A DNA stretch of 56,710 nucleotides from Candidatus Saccharimonadales bacterium (GTDB lineage: Bacteria > Patescibacteriota > Saccharimonadia > Saccharimonadales > Saccharimonadaceae), in assembly GCA_039928925.1 (NCBI GenBank), contig JBDSSF010000001.1, forward strand, positions 331,837 through 388,546. The letters are read 5' to 3'. The translations under genes were made by a program, and so were the position numbers. The notes under the pieces are model-generated. The model worked only from the letters and a program-made list of their open reading frames with translations, made no database searches and was not told where the DNA came from. Of this stretch, positions 27,460 through 35,772 are shown piece by piece; within the stretch, counting starts at the first letter, position 1, and every line of letters begins with the position of its first letter.

Positions 27460-28113
27460 ATGCTAGGAATCTTTGTTATTGCGGTATTCGGCTTTTTTGC
27501 TGTTATGCACCGTCAAACAGTCGATGAAGTTGTCGCTGATTTGCCTTTAAAACTTTCCGATAAGCTTGATCGGTTATGGGAAGTTGCACAGGAATCATTA
27601 CGAGATAAAAAATATCTTCGTGCTGAAAAAGCCTTATTAACGATCCTTCGCGTTGATGAGCGTAACGCGACTGCGTATAATCGTCTTGGAATTTTATATG
27701 CAAAACAACAAGCATTTAAAGATGCTATTGAGTGTTTTGAAATTGCACAGAGTCTGGAGCCAAGTGCGAGTAGTCTTCATAACGTTGGGCTTATCTACTA
27801 CGAAACAAAGTATTATGAAAAAGCAGCACTTGCATTTGAGCAGGCACTTTCTATGGAAAATGATCTTGCGGCACGTCACATTGCCTATGCTAAGGTTCAG
27901 GAGAAACTAGGAAAGAATAAGAGAATGATTGAATCACTAGAACGTGCCGTAGAGCTCGATCCAATCCCTCAGACTCTTAATATTCTTGCAGATGCATATG
28001 AACATAATGGTCAAGAAGAACTCGCTCTCAGCCTTCGAGAAAAATCAGCGAAAATGATCATTCCACAAGGTCAACCAAAACGAATCAAGCAACCTCGTCG
28101 CGTCATAATGTAA
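27460..28113 (+). CDS. TPR-repeat membrane-anchored protein
   Basis: 217 residues. An N-terminal hydrophobic segment (1-16, LGIFVIAVFGFFAVM) probably anchors it, followed by about four tetratricopeptide repeats between ~45 and 200 (for example AYNRLGILYAKQQAFKDAIE and LHNVGLIYYETKYYEKAALA). A scaffold or assembly role is likely. An extended -10 (TGCTATAAT, 27443-27451) ends 9 bases before the ATG and no ribosome site is present, so it may also be transcribed alone and leaderless. Confidence 0.8.
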   Translation: MLGIFVIAVFGFFAVMHRQTVDEVVADLPLKLSDKLDRLWEVAQESLRDKKYLRAEKALLTILRVDERNATAYNRLGILYAKQQAFKDAIECFEIAQSLEPSASSLHNVGLIYYETKYYEKAALAFEQALSMENDLAARHIAYAKVQEKLGKNKRMIESLERAVELDPIPQTLNILADAYEHNGQEELALSLREKSAKMIIPQGQPKRIKQPRRVIM

Positions 28114-28132
28114 CCTACATACATCGTTCGTA

Positions 28133-28176
28133 CCAAGTAATAAACCCCTGCGGCGAGGCAGGGGTTTATTACTTGG
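28133..28176. terminator. 18-bp bidirectional terminator
   Basis: Positions 28133-28150 and 28159-28176 are perfect complements (CCAAGTAATAAACCCCTG with its partner) around 8 bases. It terminates the trpS-TPR operon on the plus strand and tRNA-Tyr on the minus strand. The last three bases are the encoded CCA of tRNA-Tyr. Confidence 0.85.
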
Positions 28177-28258
28177 TGCTGGAGGTAGGACTCGAACCTA
28201 CGGAGCCTTACGGCGGGAGATTTACAGTCTCCTGTGATTGCCACTACACGACTCCAGC
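28174..28258 (-). tRNA. tRNA-Tyr (GUA), CCA encoded
   Basis: Minus strand. Acceptor GCTGGAG/CTCCAGC, anticodon stem GGAGA/TCTCC with loop CTGTAAA (GUA), long variable arm with stem GCC/GGC as expected for a type II tRNA, T arm GTAGG-TTCGAGT-CCTAC, discriminator A, then CCA. Confidence 0.95.
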
Positions 28259-28301
28259 ATACAATCCATACATAAAGCAGCGAGAAATCGTTACCTTATC
28301 A

Positions 28302-28378
28302 TGGAGCCGCTTTTCGGACTCGAACCGAAGACCTGCTGTTTACAAAACAGCTGCTCTAACCAACTGAGCTAAAGCGGC
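28302..28378 (-). tRNA. tRNA-Thr (UGU), CCA encoded
   Basis: Minus strand. Acceptor GCCGCTT/AAGCGGC, D arm with AGCTCAGTTGGTTAGAGC, anticodon loop TTTGTAA (UGU) on stem GCTGT/ACAGC, T arm TTCGG-TTCGAGT-CCGAA, discriminator T, CCA. Confidence 0.95.
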
Positions 28379-28473
28379 GTACTGAATAATTTTACCCCAT
28401 TTCACGCTGTAATACAACATGATACCAGCTCTTGAGAGCTTCGACCTGTTTTACATAAATATGTTACGATAAT

Positions 28474-29016
28474 GTGATGAAAGATATTCAAACCAGCCTA
28501 GCGGGGCTTATGCTCGTTAAGCCTAATCCTGACCGTGACGCGTCGTTTGCCTATAGCTGGTTCAACTCAGACCATGGACGAGATACGCTACTAAAAATGG
28601 GTAATGCTCAAAAGCATATTACTACAGCAACTCTAGAAAAAGAAGTTGCAACACTCGAAGAATTTATTGATCTTGAAAAGTCAGGTAAACAGTTAACCTG
28701 GATGATGAGGATAGATAATAAAACAGTGGGTGCCGTATGGATCGAACTATATGAGACTGAATATTTGCGTTCACCAGCGGTCCATATCATGATTGGAGAC
28801 ATACAGTATAGAGGACAGGGTATTGGTAAGGCATCGATGAATGCAATGATTGACGTTGCTAAAAATAACCTACAAGCTACAACTATATATTCACGACATC
28901 TTTCAAGTAATGATATTGTTATTAAGCTCAATAGTTCACTTGGATTTGAGATGGACGGGTTGCCATATACCGATGTTGATGGGCTCACATTCCAAAATGT
29001 TTTAAAAGTGTTATAA
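28474..29016 (+). CDS. GNAT-family N-acetyltransferase
   Basis: 180 residues. Acetyl-CoA motif A is YRGQGIGKASMNAMIDVA near 110-125, followed by a beta-alpha pattern and SLGFEMDG near the C-terminus, typical of GNAT proteins. Acceptor substrate unknown. Start is GTG at 28474 or the adjacent ATG at 28477; GATAAT lies directly upstream, so the mRNA has almost no leader. Confidence 0.8.
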   Translation: MMKDIQTSLAGLMLVKPNPDRDASFAYSWFNSDHGRDTLLKMGNAQKHITTATLEKEVATLEEFIDLEKSGKQLTWMMRIDNKTVGAVWIELYETEYLRSPAVHIMIGDIQYRGQGIGKASMNAMIDVAKNNLQATTIYSRHLSSNDIVIKLNSSLGFEMDGLPYTDVDGLTFQNVLKVL

Positions 29017-29028
29017 TTCATCGTGCTA

Positions 29029-29057
29029 TTGATTATAGTTAATATATGTGCTATAAT
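29029..29057 (+). promoter_or_regulatory. Promoter of the 90-aa membrane protein
   Basis: TTGATT, 17 bases, TATAAT; the ribosome site AAAGAGG follows. Confidence 0.75.
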
Positions 29058-29079
29058 AAATTATATAAAGAGGTAATTT

Positions 29080-29352
29080 ATGTTTGAATCATTCATCGCA
29101 TCACTCGTTCGTTGGAACGAAACAACAGATAGCCGCGTAAAATTACAGCATACATACGCAGTAGCTGCTATTGTGCTAGTTATTGTCGCAGGAGTATTCG
29201 GTCTTGTTAACTATAGGATTGGTCAGTATTTACTGACTGCCGCTATTGTTAGTGCAACTATGTTCTTATTTAACGGTATCGCATGGGCACTTTTGCAATC
29301 TGTTGTTGTCGAACGGCTTAAATCAAAAAAACCAGTTTCAAAGAAAAAATAG
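29080..29352 (+). CDS. Small two-helix membrane protein, 90 aa
   Basis: Two hydrophobic segments (27-46 and 50-73) with a short linker, and a Lys-rich tail KSKKPVSKKK. No family recognised. Single-gene unit with a good promoter, ribosome site AAAGAGG and terminator. Confidence 0.7.
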   Translation: MFESFIASLVRWNETTDSRVKLQHTYAVAAIVLVIVAGVFGLVNYRIGQYLLTAAIVSATMFLFNGIAWALLQSVVVERLKSKKPVSKKK

Positions 29353-29364
29353 TATATGGATAAT

Positions 29365-29398
29365 AAAATAACCTCGCTGTGATGCGAGGTTATTTTGT
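29365..29398. terminator. Convergent terminator
   Basis: AAAATAACCTCGC pairs perfectly with GCGAGGTTATTTT around 6 bases. It can serve the 90-aa gene and rpmG, which converge here. Confidence 0.85.
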
Positions 29399-29409
29399 GT
29401 AGATCAGAA

Positions 29410-29616
29410 TTATCCCTTACGTGGTTTAATTTCGTTACGACCAAGGTTCTTTTTTGTCTCAGTGTACGTCGCATGTTTACGAGCAACTGGATCATATTTC
29501 TTGAGGACTAGTTTTTCAGTAGTGTTTTGCACGTTTTTAGGGGTATAGTACGTACGGTGACCGCTAAGATCACTGACTAGACCAACTAATTTACGCTTTG
29601 TGTTCTTCTTTGCCAT
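29410..29616 (-). CDS. rpmG: 50S ribosomal protein L33, zinc-free type
   Basis: 68 residues. L33 features: MAKKNTKRKL, YYTPKNVQNTTEKLVLKKYDPVARKH and YTETKK. The CxxC pairs of the zinc form are absent (no cysteine). A C-terminal extension of ~12 residues (GRNEIKPRKG) follows the usual end. Confidence 0.92.
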   Translation of the reverse strand: MAKKNTKRKLVGLVSDLSGHRTYYTPKNVQNTTEKLVLKKYDPVARKHATYTETKKNLGRNEIKPRKG

Positions 29617-29714
29617 AGTTTACTCGTTTACTTTTCTATTACAATCTTACTAATTCTAGCACAAAATTATCACTCGCGCTAGGGGTACTGGCGCTAACAG
29701 CCGATATTTATGCA

Positions 29715-29790
29715 TGGAGCCACGATCGGGAGTCGAACCCGAGACCTCTTCCTTACCATGGAAGCGCTCTACCAACTGAGCTATCGCGGC
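29715..29790 (-). tRNA. tRNA-Thr (GGU), CCA encoded
   Basis: Minus strand. Acceptor GCCGCGA/TCGTGGC (one G-T), anticodon loop ATGGTAA (GGU) on stem CTTCC/GGAAG, T arm TCGGG-TTCGACT-CCCGA, discriminator T, CCA. Confidence 0.95.
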
Positions 29791-29839
29791 ATACCGGCCT
29801 AAATTATAGCAGTTGGCTCTGCTCTGAGCAAGGTTGCAG

Positions 29840-30505
29840 TCAGGATATATGAAGTACTTTTGCACGCTCATCGATATGCGCTGCAAGCCACTTACCATTT
29901 CGTAACATGACGTCAAGAAGGCTTGGCGTGAGGCGCTGATGCTCAGCATACACATATAAACACCCGTCAGCAATCTCAACGGTAAGTGAACCAAAATGAG
30001 CTGCCATTTCTTTAGCCGTCTCGGGATCAAAAAGGCGTTCAACATCTAATGCTTGTGCCGATGTCGTATAAAGAGAATAGCGATCTGTAAAACTACGGTC
30101 GTATGTGCCTAATGTTCCTAATGGGCTTTGGACAAGTGTAGAAAACTTGGTGAACAGCTGAGCGTAAAAGGTATCCGTATGGGTATGAAGACCAAAGAAT
30201 ATATGTGGTATATCAATAGCTGTATGAAGATCAAACTCCATAATGATCCAGGTATGATGTCGTGTTGGCTTACCGGGAAAATGAAGTGTGTCCTGACGCT
30301 CAAGAAGAACTATATCATATCCTCCATATGAACCAATACAGTAGTTGTTGTCTTTGTGCGTTGCAGAAACAGTTAGCCCGCGTACTAGCCGATGCTCGTC
30401 CACGCGCTGGTCAACATATCCAAAATAAACGAGTCCGATCTTGTCTGCAAATTGCATATATATACGCTTATGAAGTTTTGATTGAATCACTCCTGCGGGA
30501 AGCAT
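29840..30505 (-). CDS. Hypothetical protein, last gene of the alpha-glucan operon
   Basis: About 221 residues from the ATG at 30505 (MLPAGVIQSKLHKRIYMQF); the frame is open further up to 30619 inside the GH15 gene, and MQFADK further in is an alternative start. No family recognised. It is soluble and His-rich in the middle (HLPFDLHT, FFGLHTHTDTF). It follows GH15 with no terminator, so probably functions with it. Confidence 0.6.
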   Translation of the reverse strand: MLPAGVIQSKLHKRIYMQFADKIGLVYFGYVDQRVDEHRLVRGLTVSATHKDNNYCIGSYGGYDIVLLERQDTLHFPGKPTRHHTWIIMEFDLHTAIDIPHIFFGLHTHTDTFYAQLFTKFSTLVQSPLGTLGTYDRSFTDRYSLYTTSAQALDVERLFDPETAKEMAAHFGSLTVEIADGCLYVYAEHQRLTPSLLDVMLRNGKWLAAHIDERAKVLHIS

Positions 30506-30561
30506 AGAGTTAACAATACGCCTACTTCTACTTGCGGCGTCTTTAATGCTGCGATGTATCA

Positions 30562-32508
30562 CTATGAAGCCTCTGCGACTGTATCGAGAAGTGTCGCGAG
30601 ATACTCGGCATGGCTCCACGTAAGTGGAGCAACCGATATCATTGAATCATCGATTGGACTAATTTGCTCTGACAAAACGCCGGTAGATGTTGCATGAGAT
30701 TTTACCCAGTCAAGTATAGTGATTGCTTTTGCCATATTATCAGTCTCAATATAATACTGAGCGAGCCAAAGTGATGCAATAGGCCAATAGTTACCCGTAA
30801 CTGTGTCGCTTACACGAGAGTAGTAATCATTTTCGTAACGTGGTAGTCCAATTGCGCCATCATTTGCACCAAATTTTTGAAGCATAGTCTCAACCGATGC
30901 CTGTAACTGATCACTACCAACGGGAAAGAGACCAAACATGAAGCTACCAAACACACTTGATAAGTCGCACGCTCCATCCTTTATAATTTCGCCGTCTTTT
31001 ACATTGAGACCTTTATAAAATACTTTTGTATCACTATTGTATAGATGCTTGTGGGCTGCCGTAGATATGTCATCAGCAGCAGATCTCCATTTCACTGCAC
31101 TGTTTCCATCACTAGCAATCTCGGCCAAGTCTGCAGCCGCAAGAAGGGCTGCATACACAACACTAGTTGTGTATGTGGTTGTCATGAAGACTTCCTCCCA
31201 CAAGTCATAGCTAGCTTTTGGCAAACCAGTTGTTTCATCAATATATCCACTAAGGAAGTCCGCCATTGGCCGCACCATTGTTTCATAAAAATCATGTAAT
31301 AAACGGTGGTCGGGGTGCATTTGGTAAAACTGAGCAAATACAAACAGAACAAGTGCAGTTTCATCTTCTTGAATAGGAGGGGCAACTGCACCATCGTGCA
31401 TGTATGGATGCCAACTAGATCCTAGCGCACCATCAGCACGATATTTATGTGATAGGTACCCTCCAGGATGGAGTCCTTGGCGACAAAATGCAAAGAAGCG
31501 CCGCGGTTCATCAATATAGCCCATACGAATCAGTGGCCATAGAACATATGCTCCATCACGAGGCCAGCAGTATGCATATGCATCACGCGAATAATTTAGC
31601 ATCGTCGTGTCTGTACTCGCGATAACCGCTCCATGATTATCAATTTGTGATTTTATGATCATGACACTTTTAATAAATTCGTCTTGATGGTCTGGTCTTA
31701 TTTTTTCAGCAACTTTTAGGGCCGGAGCTAGCCATGACTGCCACCAGTCCGCAGTCGTATGCAGACGGGTTTCCATACCATCATCTTTAAGTTGCTTGTC
31801 TATATATAGTGCATCACGGCTGGAAGTCCCAGCTGCAATCCAATAATGAACCCGCGCAGAGCTATGGGCCGGAATAGTCAGTGCGAATCGTAGTGTTGAA
31901 TCAACACGACCATGCTCGACATTACAAAAACTCAACTCTCCGTCATCTGCATCGCGGTATGTTCCTTCATGACCTTCAATACCGAATAATCCGACTGTAT
32001 ACTGATCAAATGGTGTATTATCATCGGCTTTTCGACCGGAAACAATAAATGCACGCCTTCCGCGGTAGTGAAGTATGGCATTGCTATCAGGTAGATACTG
32101 AACCGTGTCGGTGTTGCTACGTGAATCACCGATGACAAAAGCTTGGTGCATAAATAGACGAATTTCTCTTGTGTTCTCGGCAAGATTGACTACATGGACG
32201 TTACGCATAAATGCGCTTATATGCGCATCAACAGCATCATCAAATTCTAGAAGAACATTAAGACCTTCGTTTTTTGCAATAGTATGTCCGATTAGCGCGT
32301 GGAGAGGATAGCTAAATGTGAATGTCCAATTGCCATCATCAAGCCAGCTAATCGTGCCATCGATCCATACACCAACCCTATGCCGAAGATATTGGCCGGC
32401 CGCATGATTCTCAAATCCGACGTAAGGAAAATAAAAGTCGTGCACGAGGCCAAACTTATTAATGCCAACATGAAGCTCACCATTAGAAAGGACGATTGGT
32501 CTAGCCAT
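30562..32508 (-). CDS. Glycoside hydrolase family 15 (glucoamylase/trehalase-like)
   Basis: 648 residues from ATG 32508 (MARPIVLSNGELHVG), preceded by AGAGG. N-terminal beta-sandwich (~1-265), then an (alpha/alpha)6 barrel. GH15 markers: YCWPRDGAYV (313-322), YDLWEE (434-439, probable general acid) and LSEQISP (612-618, probable general base), then PLTWSHAEY. Acts on alpha-glucans releasing glucose, or on trehalose. No signal peptide, so it is cytoplasmic. It overlaps the GH57 gene by 8 bases. Confidence 0.93.
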   Translation of the reverse strand: MARPIVLSNGELHVGINKFGLVHDFYFPYVGFENHAAGQYLRHRVGVWIDGTISWLDDGNWTFTFSYPLHALIGHTIAKNEGLNVLLEFDDAVDAHISAFMRNVHVVNLAENTREIRLFMHQAFVIGDSRSNTDTVQYLPDSNAILHYRGRRAFIVSGRKADDNTPFDQYTVGLFGIEGHEGTYRDADDGELSFCNVEHGRVDSTLRFALTIPAHSSARVHYWIAAGTSSRDALYIDKQLKDDGMETRLHTTADWWQSWLAPALKVAEKIRPDHQDEFIKSVMIIKSQIDNHGAVIASTDTTMLNYSRDAYAYCWPRDGAYVLWPLIRMGYIDEPRRFFAFCRQGLHPGGYLSHKYRADGALGSSWHPYMHDGAVAPPIQEDETALVLFVFAQFYQMHPDHRLLHDFYETMVRPMADFLSGYIDETTGLPKASYDLWEEVFMTTTYTTSVVYAALLAAADLAEIASDGNSAVKWRSAADDISTAAHKHLYNSDTKVFYKGLNVKDGEIIKDGACDLSSVFGSFMFGLFPVGSDQLQASVETMLQKFGANDGAIGLPRYENDYYSRVSDTVTGNYWPIASLWLAQYYIETDNMAKAITILDWVKSHATSTGVLSEQISPIDDSMISVAPLTWSHAEYLATLLDTVAEAS

Positions 32509-33730
32509 TGAGACCTCTATGCCTATGAAATTCCATAAGGCGATATCTAACGTCACGAAGTGCATTCATAAAGTATAAAAATGCATCATATGGTGATTCA
32601 TAGGGGCTGAAGTAGGCATGGACATCACCGTCTGTGAACCATTTCGTGCACATGTAATATGTATGGTCGGAAGTTTGAAGTCGCCGCCAATCAGCAATAA
32701 GTGCGATATCGTTACTGCGAAGAATATCTTCTTCAAGTGCGTATAGATGACGCATTGCTTCTTGCTGCATAGTATTTCCAAGCCATGCAGTTAAATCTCT
32801 TTCAGCGTCTGCCCAGGTCACTGTATTGGGCATACTAATAGTTCCGACTGGCTCATGTGCATCAATTGCTTCTGAAACTGTGTAGAATGTATTGTCGGGA
32901 TTTTCGAGCCATCTACCAACAAAGCTATCAAAGAAATTAAATATACCAGTTTCTTCCCATTGGTGCTCGCCAAAAGTTTCATAATCCATAAATAAATTGA
33001 CGAGTTGACTATCTGCAATTGATGCCGAAGTCCAATCGTTATATTTATCAACCGTAAGAGGGAACTGCCCCCACGCTTGATTACTGAAACGGAAAGCAAG
33101 ATCATCACTGAGGTGGTAATTTTTGAGTAACAGACTAATATTTTCTGTACCGTGTGGTCGGTATACATGATTAGGACTACGCCATTCAAGTACAGGGTCC
33201 CAGCCTTCAGCTAGTATACCCTTAAATCCATAGCTATCTGCCCACTGAGCGAGTTCGTCATTGTAGGATAGTTCCGTATTTCGAAATACCTTCGTCTCAA
33301 CACCAAACAATTGACGAATTTTTTGGCGGTGAATTTCAACTTGCCGTACAAACTCATCTCGACTGTAGAAAAATGCAAGTGAGTGATAGTACGTTTCAGC
33401 CACAATCTCAACTTGGCCAGTTGCGACAAGGCGCTGGAAACTTTCAATCACATCTGGCGCCCAACGCTCAGCCTGTTCAATGAATGTGCCTGTGATGCTA
33501 AGTGATACCTTGAACTCCGGGTGCTCATGTAGTAACTTTTCGAGCAGTGCGTTCATCGGACGGTAGGATTTATCAGCGACTTTTCGTAGTATGCGCTCAT
33601 TGTTGCGATCAGTTTCAGTATCCTGCTCATCAAAGTAATCATGCTTTTTTGCTGTATCAAAAATGCTGTACTGACGAATTCGCCACGGTTGATGGACATG
33701 AAGATAGAGAACAATTCCTCGCTTACTCAT
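32501..33730 (-). CDS. Glycoside hydrolase family 57 (alpha-amylase / glucanotransferase type)
   Basis: 409 residues from ATG 33730, whose ATGA overlaps the stop of the glycosyltransferase. GH57 motifs: LHVHQPW (10-16), FRNTEL (149-155 region; Glu154 is the likely nucleophile) and FMDYETFGEH (247-256; Asp249 likely acid/base). The substrate is probably a storage alpha-glucan. No signal peptide. Confidence 0.92.
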   Translation of the reverse strand: MSKRGIVLYLHVHQPWRIRQYSIFDTAKKHDYFDEQDTETDRNNERILRKVADKSYRPMNALLEKLLHEHPEFKVSLSITGTFIEQAERWAPDVIESFQRLVATGQVEIVAETYYHSLAFFYSRDEFVRQVEIHRQKIRQLFGVETKVFRNTELSYNDELAQWADSYGFKGILAEGWDPVLEWRSPNHVYRPHGTENISLLLKNYHLSDDLAFRFSNQAWGQFPLTVDKYNDWTSASIADSQLVNLFMDYETFGEHQWEETGIFNFFDSFVGRWLENPDNTFYTVSEAIDAHEPVGTISMPNTVTWADAERDLTAWLGNTMQQEAMRHLYALEEDILRSNDIALIADWRRLQTSDHTYYMCTKWFTDGDVHAYFSPYESPYDAFLYFMNALRDVRYRLMEFHRHRGLNG

Positions 33731-34950
33731 ACTAACGCACCCTGACGAACAGCGGTGCCATAAAGCGCAAGACATTTGCTTGCTACGTCATTCCACGAAA
33801 TCTGTGCATATTCATGTTTCACGTTTTGTTTTAATTCCATCGCGAGCGAAGGGGAGGTCGCAATACCAACTATCTGATCAGCTAGGACATCAATATCCCA
33901 AAAATCATAGCGGAATATATTACTTAACACTTCACCAACTCCTGATTGACGAGTAACGATAACTGCAGAGTTGTGGTGCGCAGCTTCAAGTGCAGTAAGA
34001 CCAAATGGCTCACTAACTGAGCTCATGACGAATATGTCTGCAACGTTATATGCATCTCTCCACTGCTTTCCACGAACAAACCCTGTAAAGAAAACTTTAT
34101 CCGAAATACCGAGATCAGCACTAAGCTGTAGTAGTTCATCACGCTGCTCACCGTCACCAGCTAAAAGAAATATAAGTTTATCATGTTTCTCAGACGCACG
34201 AGCTGCTGCACGGATAAAGTGAGTTAAGCCTTTTTGAATTGTAAACCTGGTAACAGTTGCTATGATTGTGTATCCTTCATCTTTGAGTGACTCAAGATAA
34301 CTATACGTTTGACGATCATAGTCATAGTTACCAAGTGATGCGACATCTATGGCATTGTGAACGACTTCAATCTTGTCGGCAGGTATACCATATTTTTGAA
34401 TAATAATATTTTTTGTGATATTACTTACAGCAATGATACGATCAGCCATCATAAGACCTTGATACTCAATTTCGTGAACTACTGGATTACCAAATTTTTC
34501 ACCAGATCGATCAAACTCTGTAGCATGGACATGAACAATAAGAGGTGCATCCGTTAACTCTTTCGCACGCATCCCAGCTTCCATCGTTAGCCAGTCATGC
34601 GCGTGAATAGCGTCGGGTTTTTTATCGACGACCATTTGCTCTATAAATTTCACATACCTCTTTTGAACACCACGAATATCTGTAAGATCATTCATGTCTG
34701 CACCTTCGAGAGTACGTTCAAATTCTCCATCACTATCATAAGCACCGAGCCCATATCGCTGCAGGGGCGTAAGCGGGGTGGCCGCATGAATCGTCATGAA
34801 TTCAGATTCGGGATGATATGCGACATAAGGTACAACAAAATCAATCGTAGCACCTTGAAGCGCTAATGCTTTTGACATGTGATAACAGGCTACACCAAGT
34901 CCGCCGCTATTATGCGGAGGCAGCTCCCACCCGAGCATTAGTATGTTCAT
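33727..34950 (-). CDS. GT4/GT5-like glycosyltransferase, probable glycogen synthase
   Basis: 407 residues. GT-B fold: N-terminal WELPPHNSGGLGVACYHMSKAL, HAHDWLTMEAG, C-terminal Rossmann domain with TRFTIQKGLTHFIRAA and the EX7E motif SEPFGLTALEA. Close to starch/glycogen synthases of the GT4 group. First gene of the operon, with GH57 and GH15 behind it, so it probably builds the glucan those enzymes trim. An ADP- or UDP-glucose donor cannot be told apart here. Confidence 0.88.
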   Translation of the reverse strand: MNILMLGWELPPHNSGGLGVACYHMSKALALQGATIDFVVPYVAYHPESEFMTIHAATPLTPLQRYGLGAYDSDGEFERTLEGADMNDLTDIRGVQKRYVKFIEQMVVDKKPDAIHAHDWLTMEAGMRAKELTDAPLIVHVHATEFDRSGEKFGNPVVHEIEYQGLMMADRIIAVSNITKNIIIQKYGIPADKIEVVHNAIDVASLGNYDYDRQTYSYLESLKDEGYTIIATVTRFTIQKGLTHFIRAAARASEKHDKLIFLLAGDGEQRDELLQLSADLGISDKVFFTGFVRGKQWRDAYNVADIFVMSSVSEPFGLTALEAAHHNSAVIVTRQSGVGEVLSNIFRYDFWDIDVLADQIVGIATSPSLAMELKQNVKHEYAQISWNDVASKCLALYGTAVRQGALV

Positions 34951-35007
34951 GCTGCTTGTTTGCGAATCGAAACTCGCGCGCTCCTTTGCGGTTTGTTATT
35001 TGTCTTC

Positions 35008-35036
35008 ATTATAGATTGGCGCTTATGTTTTGACAA
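35008..35036 (-). promoter_or_regulatory. Promoter of the alpha-glucan operon
   Basis: Minus strand TTGTCA, 17 bases, perfect TATAAT, about 60 bases before the glycosyltransferase ATG. AAAGGAG occurs in the leader but too far from the ATG to be its ribosome site. Confidence 0.8.
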
Positions 35037-35088
35037 CAGCTAAAAGCACCAATTTTTAATCTGTACATACCACACAATAATAGTTTGC

Positions 35089-35118
35089 TTGACGCGATAG
35101 GTAAAAGCCTGACACAAT
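35089..35118 (+). promoter_or_regulatory. dedA-family gene promoter
   Basis: TTGACG, 18 bases, CACAAT ending 6 bases before the ATG: probably leaderless. Confidence 0.55.
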
Positions 35119-35124
35119 ACAAGT

Positions 35125-35751
35125 ATGAGTCAATCTGCACAGCAAATACCAGCTATCATTCAGTCACTTGCCCCTATTATTGATTCTTACGGATATATAG
35201 CAGTCGGTACATTAATATTTGTTGAAGATTTTGGTATCCCAGCACCCGGTGAGACAGTTCTCATTACTGCGGCTTTTTTTGCTGGTCTTGGTCATCTTAA
35301 TATCATACTCGTTATGATAATTGGTTTTCTGGGTGCGGTACTTGGAGATAATGTAGGTTATGCGATCGGGAGGTATGGCGGAAGATCTCTTGTTGAACGA
35401 TTTGGCAAATATGTATTTATAACTCCAGCACGGCTTGATAAACTTGGCATATTTTTTAAAAAATACGGGACAAAGGTAGTCGTCGTTGCTCGTTTTGTTG
35501 AAGGGCTTCGTCAAGTGAATGGGATAATGGCTGGTCTAAGTGACATGAGATGGCCAAAATTTATAACATTCAATGTTATTGGAGCAGCTCTTTGGGTGGG
35601 GGTCTGGGGATCAATCGGGTACTATGGGGGAGGTCATATCGACGTATTCCTCCGCTATCAGCTCTATTTTACGATTGTAGTTTTCATTGCGATTGCAGTA
35701 TTTCTTATTACGAAATTTCTTAAGCATAAGAAAAGTAGCGATCCTATCTAG
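35125..35751 (+). CDS. DedA-family membrane protein
   Basis: 208 residues, about five hydrophobic segments. DedA markers: FVEDFGIPAPGETVLITAAF, GDNVGYAIGRYGG, and the re-entrant/arginine region RFVEGLRQVNGIMAGLSDM. The family takes part in lipid (undecaprenyl phosphate or phospholipid) translocation. The PAP2 phosphatase behind it fits recycling of a lipid carrier. Confidence 0.92.
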   Translation: MSQSAQQIPAIIQSLAPIIDSYGYIAVGTLIFVEDFGIPAPGETVLITAAFFAGLGHLNIILVMIIGFLGAVLGDNVGYAIGRYGGRSLVERFGKYVFITPARLDKLGIFFKKYGTKVVVVARFVEGLRQVNGIMAGLSDMRWPKFITFNVIGAALWVGVWGSIGYYGGGHIDVFLRYQLYFTIVVFIAIAVFLITKFLKHKKSSDPI

Positions 35752-35772
35752 CTATCACGTATAATGAGTATC

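Noticed and set aside
28173-28367. 64-codon frame reading LEPTEPYGG and FSDSNRRPAVYKTAALTN
   Set aside because: It runs across the antisense of tRNA-Tyr and tRNA-Thr; this peptide pattern is a well-known false ORF produced by tRNA genes.
29656-30045. 129-codon minus-strand frame
   Set aside because: It spans tRNA-Thr(GGU) and the end of the glucan-operon gene; no ribosome site.
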